This document shows positions 27,144 through 34,943 of a stretch of DNA of 64,000 bases, in pieces. The translations under genes were made by a program, and so were the position numbers. The first letter of the stretch is position 1; each line of letters begins with the position of its first letter. Source of the stretch: Falsiroseomonas tokyonensis (lineage in GTDB: Bacteria; Pseudomonadota; Alphaproteobacteria; Acetobacterales; Acetobacteraceae); assembly GCF_019024325.1 (NCBI RefSeq), contig NZ_JAFNJS010000003.1:248001-312000 (forward strand). Direction: 5' to 3'. The notes below the pieces were generated by a model, which saw nothing but the letters and a program-made list of their open reading frames with translations, was not told the DNA's origin and ran no database searches.

Positions 27144-27947
27144 ATGGACGATGCCATCCCCCAGAATTTCACCCAGCCTCGCCCCGGCGAGGATCGGGAG
27201 ATCGTGCAATCCGTGCTGCGCGCGCTCGATGTGCTGCGCAGCTTCGACCGGCAGACGCCGCGGCAGACGTTGTCGCAGGTGGCGGAACGCACGGGCCTTT
27301 CGCGCGCGACCGCACGGCGCTTCCTGCTGACCTTCACCCATGCCGGCTACATGGAGCAGGATGGCGGCCGCTTCCGCCCGACGGCGAAGCTGCTGGAGCT
27401 CGGCCATTCCGCCGTCGCCTCGCTGGGGTTGTGGGACCTGGCGCGGCCGGTGATGGCGGATCTGTCCGCGCGGCTTGGCGAAGCGGCTTTCGCTGCCGTG
27501 CTCGATGGGCAGGATGCGCTCTATGTCGCGCATGCGCCCTCGCCGGGGCGTGTGGTGGCGGTGGGTATCGCGGTGGGGCGGCGGCTGCCGGCGTATTGCA
27601 CCTCCGTCGGCCGCGTGCTCCTGGCGGGTCTGCCCGATGCGGCGCTGGCGCAGGCGATGGCGGCGCTGAAGCCCACTGCCTTCACCGCGAACACGGTGAC
27701 GTCGAAGGCGAAGCTGCGCGAAATCGTGGAGCAGACGCGGCGCGATGGATACGCGATCGTGGATGAGGAGCTGGAGGTCGGGCTGCGCTCCGTCTCCGTG
27801 CCGCTGCGCGCGCCGGGCGGCGCGGTGCTCGCCGCGCTGAATGTGTGTGGCCCTTCCTCGCGCGTGACGGCGGAGGCGCTGCACAGCCGCTTCCTGCCGG
27901 AGATTCTGCAGGCCGCGGACCGCATCAACCGCTCGCTGCGCGACTGA
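27144..27947 (+). CDS. IclR-family transcriptional regulator
   Basis: This 267-residue regulator has a winged helix (about 22-80: VLRALDVLRSFDRQTPRQTL, then AERTGLSRATARRFLLTF) and the IclR ligand-binding domain (about 90-265: RPVMADLSARLGE, LPAYCTSVGRVLLAGL, YAIVDEELEVGLRSVSVPLR). Relatives of this type control aromatic acid or sugar acid catabolism and may activate or repress. It is divergent from the importer operon and shares a palindrome with the AcoX/GcvP operon at 34.7 kb. Its 3' end overlaps the end of the DadA-like gene by 23 bases, tail to tail. Confidence 0.92.
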   Translation: MDDAIPQNFTQPRPGEDREIVQSVLRALDVLRSFDRQTPRQTLSQVAERTGLSRATARRFLLTFTHAGYMEQDGGRFRPTAKLLELGHSAVASLGLWDLARPVMADLSARLGEAAFAAVLDGQDALYVAHAPSPGRVVAVGIAVGRRLPAYCTSVGRVLLAGLPDAALAQAMAALKPTAFTANTVTSKAKLREIVEQTRRDGYAIVDEELEVGLRSVSVPLRAPGGAVLAALNVCGPSSRVTAEALHSRFLPEILQAADRINRSLRD

Positions 27948-29067
27948 AGCGCGCCGGCGTGAAGCGATCCGTGGCGAAACCGGGATCGCGCCCCAGCAGC
28001 AGCGCCGCGGCCATGGAAGCCACCAGCGGGCCGAGCGTATAGCCGGCATCGCCAGGCACCGCGACGTGCACGCGCGGCTCCTGCGGCAGCGGGCCGAGGA
28101 TGCATTGCCCATCGGCCGTGGTGTTCACGCCGGCCCAACTGCGCAGCAGCCGCAACCCGCCGATTGGCGGCACGATATGCTGGGCGAGGGACAGGTTGCC
28201 GACGAGGGACGCCGCCTCCACCGTCGGGAAATCCTGCGGGCCTGCAAAGCGCGCAGGCCAGCCGCCGCCGATCACCACCTGGCCGGCGGCGAGCTGCTTC
28301 AGCGTGATCATGCGCTCCGCATGCTGCACCAGGTGCAGGATCAGCGGCGCCGTGGCCTCCGTGATGTTCATGTGCAGCGGTTCCGCCACCGTGGGCAGAG
28401 GCGCGCCCAGCGAGCCGGCCAGCGCGCCGCTGCCGGCGCCTGCGGCGAGTACAACACGGCCGGCGCGGATCACGCTGCCATCGGTGCCGTGCAGCAGCAG
28501 CGCCTCCCGCACCGCCTCAATGCGGGCGATGCGATGGCCGATGTGATACGGCACGCCGCGCGCCTGCAGGTCCCGGCGCAGCGCCTCGTTCGCCAGCAGC
28601 GGGTTCAACTTGCCTTCCTCGGCACAAAGCTCCGCGCCATGCACGGCATCGCCGAGATAGGGCGCGACGCGCCGCAGCGCCGCGCGGTCCAGCATCTCAA
28701 CCTGCAAGCCGAGCGCCTGTTCGCGCCGGCATTTTTGCGCCAGGAACTCGTAATGCTCGGCGGTCTCACAGACCATCAGGCCGCCGGATTGGCGCAGCTC
28801 GATATCCGCGCCGAGATCCTCGGCCAGCAGGCGCCAGCGGCGCGCGGCTTCGGGGTAGAGCGGCAGCGAGGCTTCGAGATTCGGCACCAGCTCCGGATAC
28901 ATCCGCAGGAAGCGCGACTGCATCTGCACATGCAGGCTGCCTGCATTGGCGGTGGTGCCGGCGTGGTGGCCGGAATCCAGCAGCGTGACATCGCGGCCCG
29001 CCATCGCCAGCTCTCGCGCCAGGCACATGCCCACAATGCCGCCGCCGATGACCGCGATATCGGTCAT
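27925..29067 (-). CDS. DadA/HcnC-type FAD-dependent amine or amino-acid dehydrogenase
   Basis: This flavoprotein of about 380 residues starts MTDIAVIGGGIVGMCLAREL, the Rossmann dinucleotide-binding fold, and belongs to the D-amino-acid oxidase (DAO) family. The C-terminal part (SWAGVNTTADGQCILGPLPQ, then VAVPGDAGYTLGPLVASMAA) is the usual second FAD contact. Members include D-amino-acid dehydrogenase, sarcosine oxidase, HcnC, opine oxidase subunit B and hydroxyproline dehydrogenase. The ATG overlaps the stop of the fused oxidoreductase gene (ATGA), so the two gene products likely form one complex. Substrate is not determinable from sequence alone. Confidence 0.87.
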   Translation of the reverse strand: MTDIAVIGGGIVGMCLARELAMAGRDVTLLDSGHHAGTTANAGSLHVQMQSRFLRMYPELVPNLEASLPLYPEAARRWRLLAEDLGADIELRQSGGLMVCETAEHYEFLAQKCRREQALGLQVEMLDRAALRRVAPYLGDAVHGAELCAEEGKLNPLLANEALRRDLQARGVPYHIGHRIARIEAVREALLLHGTDGSVIRAGRVVLAAGAGSGALAGSLGAPLPTVAEPLHMNITEATAPLILHLVQHAERMITLKQLAAGQVVIGGGWPARFAGPQDFPTVEAASLVGNLSLAQHIVPPIGGLRLLRSWAGVNTTADGQCILGPLPQEPRVHVAVPGDAGYTLGPLVASMAAALLLGRDPGFATDRFTPARFSRAASG

Positions 29068-30665
29068 GACCCGAGAAGATCCGAAATGCGCACAGGGCGC
29101 GCCGGCACGCGCGGTGCAAAACTGTCGTCCACGCCCATGCGTGCGGCGAGCAGCGGCGCGCAGTAGCGGCCCTGGCAGCGGCCCATGCCGCAGCGCGTGC
29201 GGCGCTTCACCTCGCCGATATCGCCGGGGCCGGCGGCGATGGCGGCGTCGATCTGTGCCAGCGTTACCTCCTCGCAGCGGCAGACCAGCGTCTCGGGCTG
29301 AGCAAGCACCAGGCCAGGGAAGGGGGCGCGAAACACCTGCCACAGCGCGTCCTGGAAGGCGCGGTGCCGCACCAGGCTTGCGCGCACCGGCGCATCTGAG
29401 GGCGCGCTGCGGCCCAGTGCGCGCGCCGCTGCGAGGCCGGCGATCTCGCCTTCCGCCAGTGCCGCCGGCGCGCCGCCGAGACCACAGCCATCGCCCACGG
29501 CGTAGAGGCCCTCCATGCTTGTCTGCATCTGCGCGTCGCGCTGCGGCCGCAGCAGCCCGTCCTGCATGGCATGGGTGGCGCCGATGGCGCGCAGCAGCGC
29601 AGTCTCGGGCTGGAAGCCATAGCCGCAGAGAACGGCATCCACCGTGTGGCGCGTGCCATCATCCAGCTCGGCCAGCAGCGCGCCATCTGCGGTGCGCGTG
29701 ACGCTGCGCAACAGCCGCCCACGCCGCAGCGGAATGCCATGGCGGCGCAGCGTCACGAGCATGCCGAGACCCTTGGCTGCGAGCTTTGGCGCGGCCCGCA
29801 GCATGCGCGCCAGCGCCAAAGGCCGCAGGCCGGACGAGGCTTCCGCCACGGCCACCACCTGCGCGCCACCCGCGGCGAGTTCCAGCGCCACCTGCAGGTT
29901 CAGCGGCCCATTGCCGGCCACCAGCACGCGGCGGCCAGGCAGCGTGCGGTAGCTGCGCCAGAGGGTCTGTGCGGCGCCCGTGGTCATCACGCCCGGCAGG
30001 GTCCACCCGGGGAAGGGCAGGGCGCGTTCCTGCGCGCCGGTCGCGAGCACGGCGGCGCGGGGCCGCAGCCGCAGCGTCTGGCCGTGTCGCGTCGCCAGGA
30101 AGAGCAGCGGCGCGAAGGCGCCCCAGACTTCGGTGCCGTCGAGGATGCGCACGCCAGCCTCGCGGCAGGCGGCGAGCAGGGCGGCACCCTCCGACTGCTG
30201 CGCATCCATCGGCGCGAGGCCGGGCATCGCCTGCTTGTAGTACTGGCCGCCCGGGATGCCGCGCTCATCCACCAGCAGCACCTCCACACCTGCGCGCCGT
30301 GCGGCGAGCGCGGCGGCGAGGCCACCGGCGCCACCGCCCACCACCAGCAGCTCCGGCGTCTCCTCCGGCAGATCCTCGAGCGCCAGCGGCCGTGTGCCCG
30401 TCGTGCGCTGTGGCAGCGGTGCCGGATGCGGTTGGCGCATCACCTGTTGGCCAGACACGGCTTTCGTCATGCAGGCGCGCGTATTGGGCACGCCGTCCAC
30501 GACCATCACGCAATCCTGGCAGGCGCCCATGCCACAGTAGAGGCCGCGTCCTCCCGGCCCGCGGCGCGTGTCGCGCAGGTCCAGCACGCCGGCCTCGGTC
30601 AGCGCGGCGGCCAGGCTCTGGCCGGGCCGCACCGCAATGGCGCGGCCCTCGAAGTCGAGCGTCAC
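29064..30665 (-). CDS. Fused 2Fe-2S / FAD / BFD oxidoreductase (HcnA-HcnB or OoxA type)
   Basis: This 533-residue protein joins three modules. Residues about 1-85 form a Fer2_4 [2Fe-2S] domain with CGMGACQDC and a fourth cysteine in RACMTK. Residues about 105-430 form a two-dinucleotide oxidoreductase with VVGGGAGGLAAALAARRAG and VLVAGNGPLNLQVALEL, then LYAVGDGCGLGG. Residues about 455-505 form a BFD-like [2Fe-2S] domain with CRCEEV and CGMGRCQGRYC. In HCN synthase, opine oxidase and D-hydroxyproline dehydrogenase these modules occur as separate or fused subunits that pass electrons from a DAO-type subunit. Here it overlaps gcvPB upstream and the DadA-like gene downstream. Confidence 0.87.
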   Translation of the reverse strand: MTLDFEGRAIAVRPGQSLAAALTEAGVLDLRDTRRGPGGRGLYCGMGACQDCVMVVDGVPNTRACMTKAVSGQQVMRQPHPAPLPQRTTGTRPLALEDLPEETPELLVVGGGAGGLAAALAARRAGVEVLLVDERGIPGGQYYKQAMPGLAPMDAQQSEGAALLAACREAGVRILDGTEVWGAFAPLLFLATRHGQTLRLRPRAAVLATGAQERALPFPGWTLPGVMTTGAAQTLWRSYRTLPGRRVLVAGNGPLNLQVALELAAGGAQVVAVAEASSGLRPLALARMLRAAPKLAAKGLGMLVTLRRHGIPLRRGRLLRSVTRTADGALLAELDDGTRHTVDAVLCGYGFQPETALLRAIGATHAMQDGLLRPQRDAQMQTSMEGLYAVGDGCGLGGAPAALAEGEIAGLAAARALGRSAPSDAPVRASLVRHRAFQDALWQVFRAPFPGLVLAQPETLVCRCEEVTLAQIDAAIAAGPGDIGEVKRRTRCGMGRCQGRYCAPLLAARMGVDDSFAPRVPARPVRISDLLGS

Positions 30666-32203
30666 TCGGCGGCGCGCGCGCGGGTTGCGGCGTGCTTGCG
30701 CTGATAGGCGCGCCAGGTGGTGGCCCAGCGCGCTGGGTCCTCCGGCGCCTCCGAATCCACGCGGCCGATCGGCGCGTTATGGGGCGCGGTGCGCACCAGC
30801 TCGGGATCCTGCCGCGCCTCGTCGCACACCTTGGCCAGCACCTCGCACCAGAGGTCGATATCCTCCTTCGACCACAGCTCGCCCGCTTCGGGCGTGAAGG
30901 GTTCCGGCACCACCCAGGGCTCGTGCGAAAGCCAGGGCGCGTCGATGCCGTAATCGGTCATGCGGTTGCCGACCTCGACCACGCCGAGCCCCGTCTCCTC
31001 CTTCAGCGGTCCCAGCCCGTAGCGCGTCATCTCCATCCGCCAGGTCTTGGCTTCCGGGTTCGACCGCGCGACGCCGGGAATCGCGAGCAGCTTCTTCTCC
31101 ATGTAGTTGTTGGCGAGCACGGCGAGGTCGGCCGCTTCCTTGATGCCATCCGCGCCCATCGCCCGCGCCCAGGCATAGGCGCGCATGACGATGTGCAGGT
31201 TGCCGAGAAACTCCCGCACCTTGCCGACCGATTGCGGCCTGTCGTCATCGAGACCGTAGCTGCCGTCAGAATTCTTCACGACCAGCGGCTTCGGCAGGAA
31301 GGGAGCCAGCTCGGCAGAACAGCCATAGGCGCCGACGGCCGGCCCACCGCCGCCCTTCGGCCCGCCAAAGGTCTTGTGCAGCATGAACATGCAGGCGTCG
31401 AAGCCGAGTTCGCGCGCGCGGATGCGGCCCATCACGCCGTTGAAGTTCGCGTGGTCGTAGAAGGCCAGGCCACCGGCCTGCTTCACCAGTGCGGTCCATT
31501 CGCGGATCTGCGGGTTGTAGACGCCCATATCGTCGGGGTTGTTGATCATCAGCGCCGCGGTGCGGGGGGACAGCGCCGCCTTCAAGGCGTCGATGCTGGG
31601 ATAGCCGTTCTCCTCAAGCATCAGCGTCACCACCTTGAAGCCGGCGGTCGCCGCGGTGGCGGGGTTGCAGGGATGCGCCTGGATCGAGGTGATGATCTCG
31701 TTGCGCTGCTCCAGCTCCCCCTTCGCCGCGAAATAGCCGCGGGTGACGCAGGTGTGCGTGTACGCAGCGTCGGCGCCACCGGCGGCCTGGAAGACGAACT
31801 GGTCCATGCCGGACAGTTCGCGCAGGATGAGATCGAAGTTGTGGACGATCTCCAGCAGCCCCTGGATGGAGGCGGCCGGCTGCAGCGGATGGATCTCCGC
31901 CATCTGCGGCCGCAGGCCCAGCGCCTCGCTGAGGCGTGGATTGTACTTCATGGTGCAGGTGCCGAAGAGGCTGACGCCCATCATGCCCAGCACCTGCTGC
32001 GACAGATGCAGGTAGTGGCGCAGCACGTCGTGCTCCGTCATCTCCGGCAGCGCCGGTTTTGTGCGGCGGCGCATGCCGGCGGGGATCAGCGCGGCGGCGT
32101 CCGTCTCCGGCTGCGGAAAGACCACGCCGCGGCGTCCGGCGACGCCCATTTCCATGACGACCGGCTCGTTCCAGCGCGCCTGGTGGATCAGTTTTGCGGT
32201 CAT
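30662..32203 (-). CDS. gcvPB: Glycine dehydrogenase (decarboxylating) subunit 2
   Basis: This PLP enzyme subunit of about 513 residues carries the cofactor lysine in the motif MLHKTFGGPKGGGGP. Together with GcvPA it decarboxylates glycine and passes the aminomethyl group to the lipoyl arm of H-protein. It starts MTAKLIHQARWNEPVVMEMG at the ATG at 32203, overlapping the gcvPA stop (ATGA); the frame to 32425 runs into gcvPA and is not used. Length and motifs match the two-subunit form. No gcvH, gcvT or lpd gene is in the window, so H-protein must come from elsewhere if the classical reaction takes place. Confidence 0.93.
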   Translation of the reverse strand: MTAKLIHQARWNEPVVMEMGVAGRRGVVFPQPETDAAALIPAGMRRRTKPALPEMTEHDVLRHYLHLSQQVLGMMGVSLFGTCTMKYNPRLSEALGLRPQMAEIHPLQPAASIQGLLEIVHNFDLILRELSGMDQFVFQAAGGADAAYTHTCVTRGYFAAKGELEQRNEIITSIQAHPCNPATAATAGFKVVTLMLEENGYPSIDALKAALSPRTAALMINNPDDMGVYNPQIREWTALVKQAGGLAFYDHANFNGVMGRIRARELGFDACMFMLHKTFGGPKGGGGPAVGAYGCSAELAPFLPKPLVVKNSDGSYGLDDDRPQSVGKVREFLGNLHIVMRAYAWARAMGADGIKEAADLAVLANNYMEKKLLAIPGVARSNPEAKTWRMEMTRYGLGPLKEETGLGVVEVGNRMTDYGIDAPWLSHEPWVVPEPFTPEAGELWSKEDIDLWCEVLAKVCDEARQDPELVRTAPHNAPIGRVDSEAPEDPARWATTWRAYQRKHAATRARAAE

Positions 32204-33597
32204 CGCAGGATCTCCTCCAGCGTCGTGGCCAGTCGCGCGATGTCCTCCGGCGCGTGCACTTCCGTCACGGCGAAGAGCGCGCACTGCCCGAGAGCCGGGA
32301 TGTCGGCCGACAGGTCCTTGCCACCAAAGATGCCGCGTTTCAGCAGCGCCGCATTCACCTGCGCCACGCTGCGGCCGGTCGCGGAGAAGTCGACGACGAA
32401 TTCGCGGAAGAAGCCGGACTTCCACCGAACGGACACACCCGGAATCGCATCCAGCCGCCGCGCTGCATCATGCGACCGCGCCAGCACCAGCTCGCCAAGC
32501 TCGGCAAAACCTTCCGGGCCCATCAGCGACATGTAGACGGCGTTGGCGATGGCGGTGAGGTAGACGGAATTGCCCGTCCAGTCCTTGCCCTGCTCCCGCA
32601 TGCCATAGCTGGACTGATGCGAGAGGCTGAGGGCAAAACCGTGCTCGCCGGGATTGCGCGTGGTGGTGATGGAGATGTTCAGCGTCGGATATTCGCGCGC
32701 ATAGCGTTCCTCGTCGCGGGAGGCGATGAAGCCACCCGCGCCGCCACCTGCGCTCATATGCGCGCCCAGTGTCTGCGTGGTGCCGACGACGATATCCGCG
32801 CCATAGTCGGGCGGTGGCGCCAGCACGCCGAGGCTGATCGGGTCGACTCCCACGATCACCTCCGCGCCCGCGGCATGCGCGAGCCGCGCGATCTCCGCGC
32901 CCTGCGTCTCGATGATGCCGAGGAAGCCGGGATTCTCGAAATACACGGCGGTGACGCCGTCATTCAGTTTTGTGCGCAGGTCGTCCAGATCGATCAGCCC
33001 ATCCGCCGCGCGCTGCGCCACCAGCTCCACCGCGATGCGGTTCGGCATGCCCTCCGGCTCGCAGTACTGGCGGATCACCGCCAGCCGCTCCGGGTCCATC
33101 CATTCCGGCACCAGCACGCGCCGCCGCCCGTTCAGCCGCGAGGCCAGCCGCACCGCATTGCCCGCCGCACAGCCCCAGGAATAGACGGGCAGGCCGACGA
33201 AGTCGCAGGCCACCAGCTCGCCGAGCTGGGAGGCGAATTCGAACCAGGCCTGGTTGCGGCCATGGTCCGACATCGCCGTGCCCCAGACGGATGTCAAAAA
33301 CTCCGAACGCCCCGCGATCTCGTCGCAGATCGCCGGCACATGGTGCTGCCAGATGCCGGCGCCGAGGAAGCTGAGGTTTTCCTCGCAGCTCGTGTTCTTG
33401 CGCAGCAGTGACAGCATGTGCCGCCGCAGCTCGGGCTCGGAGCGCAGGGCCGGCGGCAGCGCGAAGTCGTGCGCCGTGCGGTGCTCGGCCGGAATCTGCT
33501 CGAACAGCGCCTCGATGGAGGGCGCGCCGATCTCGCGCAGCATGGCCTGCTTGATGGCGGGCACCGAATTGGCCATCCAGGGATGGGCTATGGTCAT
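32200..33597 (-). CDS. gcvPA: Glycine dehydrogenase (decarboxylating) subunit 1
   Basis: This 465-residue subunit has the typical start (HPWMANSVPAIKQAMLREIG), followed by ENLSFLGAGIWQHHVPAICD, SEFLTSVWGTAMSDHGRNQ and TQTLGAHMSAGGGAGGF. It lacks the PLP lysine, as expected for subunit 1. It is followed by gcvPB with a four-base overlap. The gene lies 12 bases downstream of the AcoX-like gene. Being in a regulated catabolic operon rather than with gcvTH suggests a dedicated copy. Confidence 0.93.
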   Translation of the reverse strand: MTIAHPWMANSVPAIKQAMLREIGAPSIEALFEQIPAEHRTAHDFALPPALRSEPELRRHMLSLLRKNTSCEENLSFLGAGIWQHHVPAICDEIAGRSEFLTSVWGTAMSDHGRNQAWFEFASQLGELVACDFVGLPVYSWGCAAGNAVRLASRLNGRRRVLVPEWMDPERLAVIRQYCEPEGMPNRIAVELVAQRAADGLIDLDDLRTKLNDGVTAVYFENPGFLGIIETQGAEIARLAHAAGAEVIVGVDPISLGVLAPPPDYGADIVVGTTQTLGAHMSAGGGAGGFIASRDEERYAREYPTLNISITTTRNPGEHGFALSLSHQSSYGMREQGKDWTGNSVYLTAIANAVYMSLMGPEGFAELGELVLARSHDAARRLDAIPGVSVRWKSGFFREFVVDFSATGRSVAQVNAALLKRGIFGGKDLSADIPALGQCALFAVTEVHAPEDIARLATTLEEILR

Positions 33598-33609
33598 GCG
33601 GGCTCCTTC

Positions 33610-34710
33610 TCAGGCGGCGATGCGCAGCATGGCGCTGCGGTCGGGGGCGGTGCGGATGGCGATGTAGCCGGCGAGCTCCGCATCCAGCGCGGCCTCCCCG
33701 GTATCCACATGCAGGCAGGCGGGATCGAGCGCGGCGAGCTTCTGCTGCCCCGCGACCACCACCAGGTTCTCGCGACCCAGCCGGCGCAATACCGCGGGCG
33801 AGAATTGCTGGTTGCCGCGGCCGAGCAGGAATCCCTGGCCGCCGGTGACGCCGAGGATGGCGGTGGCCGGCGCCTGGTCCAGCAGCCGCAGGATCTGCGC
33901 CTCCGTCACATCCGCCGCCAGCAGCCTTCCATCGAGGGCCACGTCCACGCCCATCAGCGTGCCGGCAAAACCGAGCGCGCGCTTGATGCGCCGCATGGTG
34001 GTGCCGCAGCCCAGCAGATAGAGGCGGCCCGGCTGCATCTCCGTCACCATGCGCCGGGCCAGCGCTTCCAGCGCCGCCTCGTCCGGAATGGCGGCACCGG
34101 ACTTGCCGGCCTGCATCAGCGCGCGTTCCTGTGGCACCCGCGCGACGCCATGCAGCCGCGCGCTGACGCGGCCCTGGCGCAGCGCGTCTTCGTCGAGGTC
34201 CATCACCTCGGCCTCCTGCGTCGCGGCGCGGCCCTCCAGGAAGGCGGCGGCAACGCGGCCGGCCGCGGCAGGGTTCTGGGCAAAGACGGCGGAGTGCATC
34301 TTCACCCCCGTCGGGATGCCGAGGATCGGCAGCTGCGTGCCGACCTCGGCCAGAACGTCCCGCGCCGTGCCATCGCCACCGGCGAAGATGAGCAGGTCGA
34401 CCCCGCCGCCCAGCATGGCGCGTGCGGCTGCGCGGGTCGCGGCTGCGCCGGTGGCCTCGCCTGTCTCCACAACCTCGCAGGCCAGCCCCGCCGCGGCGCA
34501 GGCCTGTTCGCCCATCGAACCGGGCGCAGCCAGCACGGCCGGGCCCAGGCGCCGCAACTCGGCCAGCGCCCGCGCCGCGCGCGCGCCGGAGACCGGCTCC
34601 GCCCCCAATTCGCGCGCCCGCGCCAGGATGGCCGGCCCATCGGTGCCCTTCAGCCCGACCCGTCCCCCCATGCCGGCGATCGGATTGACGATCACGCCCA
34701 GGCGCTGCAC
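33610..34710 (-). CDS. ATP-NAD kinase-fold protein, AcoX-like
   Basis: This protein of about 366 residues begins VQRLGVIVNPIAGMGGRVGL and contains DLLIFAGGDGTARDV, the GGDGT motif of NAD kinases, with GIPTGVKMHSAVFA after it. It belongs to the COG3199/AcoX group, found beside acetoin-cleaving and other lipoamide-linked systems and without a settled function. I start at the GTG at 34710, because GGGGGAG lies about five bases upstream. The longer frame to 34746 would begin inside the 17-bp operator. It is the first gene of the operon with gcvPA, gcvPB and the two flavoproteins. A supply of NADP or a regulatory role are both possible. Confidence 0.82.
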   Translation of the reverse strand: MQRLGVIVNPIAGMGGRVGLKGTDGPAILARARELGAEPVSGARAARALAELRRLGPAVLAAPGSMGEQACAAAGLACEVVETGEATGAAATRAAARAMLGGGVDLLIFAGGDGTARDVLAEVGTQLPILGIPTGVKMHSAVFAQNPAAAGRVAAAFLEGRAATQEAEVMDLDEDALRQGRVSARLHGVARVPQERALMQAGKSGAAIPDEAALEALARRMVTEMQPGRLYLLGCGTTMRRIKRALGFAGTLMGVDVALDGRLLAADVTEAQILRLLDQAPATAILGVTGGQGFLLGRGNQQFSPAVLRRLGRENLVVVAGQQKLAALDPACLHVDTGEAALDAELAGYIAIRTAPDRSAMLRIAA

Positions 34711-34728
34711 GCCGTCTCCCCCAACAGA

Positions 34729-34745
34729 TGTTCGCAGCGCGAACA
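34729..34745. promoter_or_regulatory. Perfect palindrome, likely IclR operator (site 2)
   Basis: TGTTCGC-AGC-GCGAACA has the same arms and spacing as site 1 at 27102-27118 and differs only in the three central bases. It ends 19 bases upstream of the chosen start of the AcoX-like gene, a position where a bound repressor would block transcription. Identical arms at both operons strongly suggest a shared regulator. Confidence 0.75.
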
Positions 34746-34800
34746 CGGCTTCGCGATGTGCACAATCTGCGGGGGGATTCGCGCGCGCGCAATCGGAAAA

Positions 34801-34910
34801 GCGGCTCGAGCACGATCCGTCCAGTTGGGTGGATTTGGTGCTCTAGAAGTTATTGTTTCTAAAGCACGAAATCCGATAACACTGACCCAGTGTTATCGGA
34901 TTTCCTTTAG
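34801..34910. repeat. AT-rich palindromic element, REP-like, with strong hairpin
   Basis: Two hairpins lie side by side in a segment that is clearly more AT-rich than its surroundings. The first is imperfect, with arms GAGCAC near 34808 and GTGCTC near 34838. The second is perfect: 16-base arms at 34869-34884 and 34888-34903 (AAATCCGATAACACTG and its complement) around a 3-base loop, with outer arms CTAAAG (34859-34864) and CTTTAG (34905-34910). It lies between two minus-strand genes and could end transcription of the gene at 34944. The GAGCACGATCC...GTGCTCTAGA layout resembles palindromic repeats scattered in alphaproteobacterial chromosomes, but I see only one copy here. Confidence 0.6.
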
Positions 34911-34943
34911 CCGCTTCCCGTCACGCGCCGCGCGGCAGACGGA

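Noticed and set aside
29786-32536. A 916-codon plus-strand frame opposite gcvPB and the fused oxidoreductase
   Set aside because: It is a shadow of well-supported minus-strand genes, arginine/proline-rich and without recognisable domains.
34711-34746. Upstream start (MFALRT...) for the AcoX-like gene
   Set aside because: Those codons are made by the operator palindrome itself; the same peptide MFALRT appears at the iclR-side site. The GTG at 34710 has a good ribosome binding site.
34711-34943. Glycine riboswitch upstream of the gcvP operon
   Set aside because: I looked for the conserved glycine-riboswitch blocks and do not see them. The region holds only the operator and the AT-rich palindromic element.
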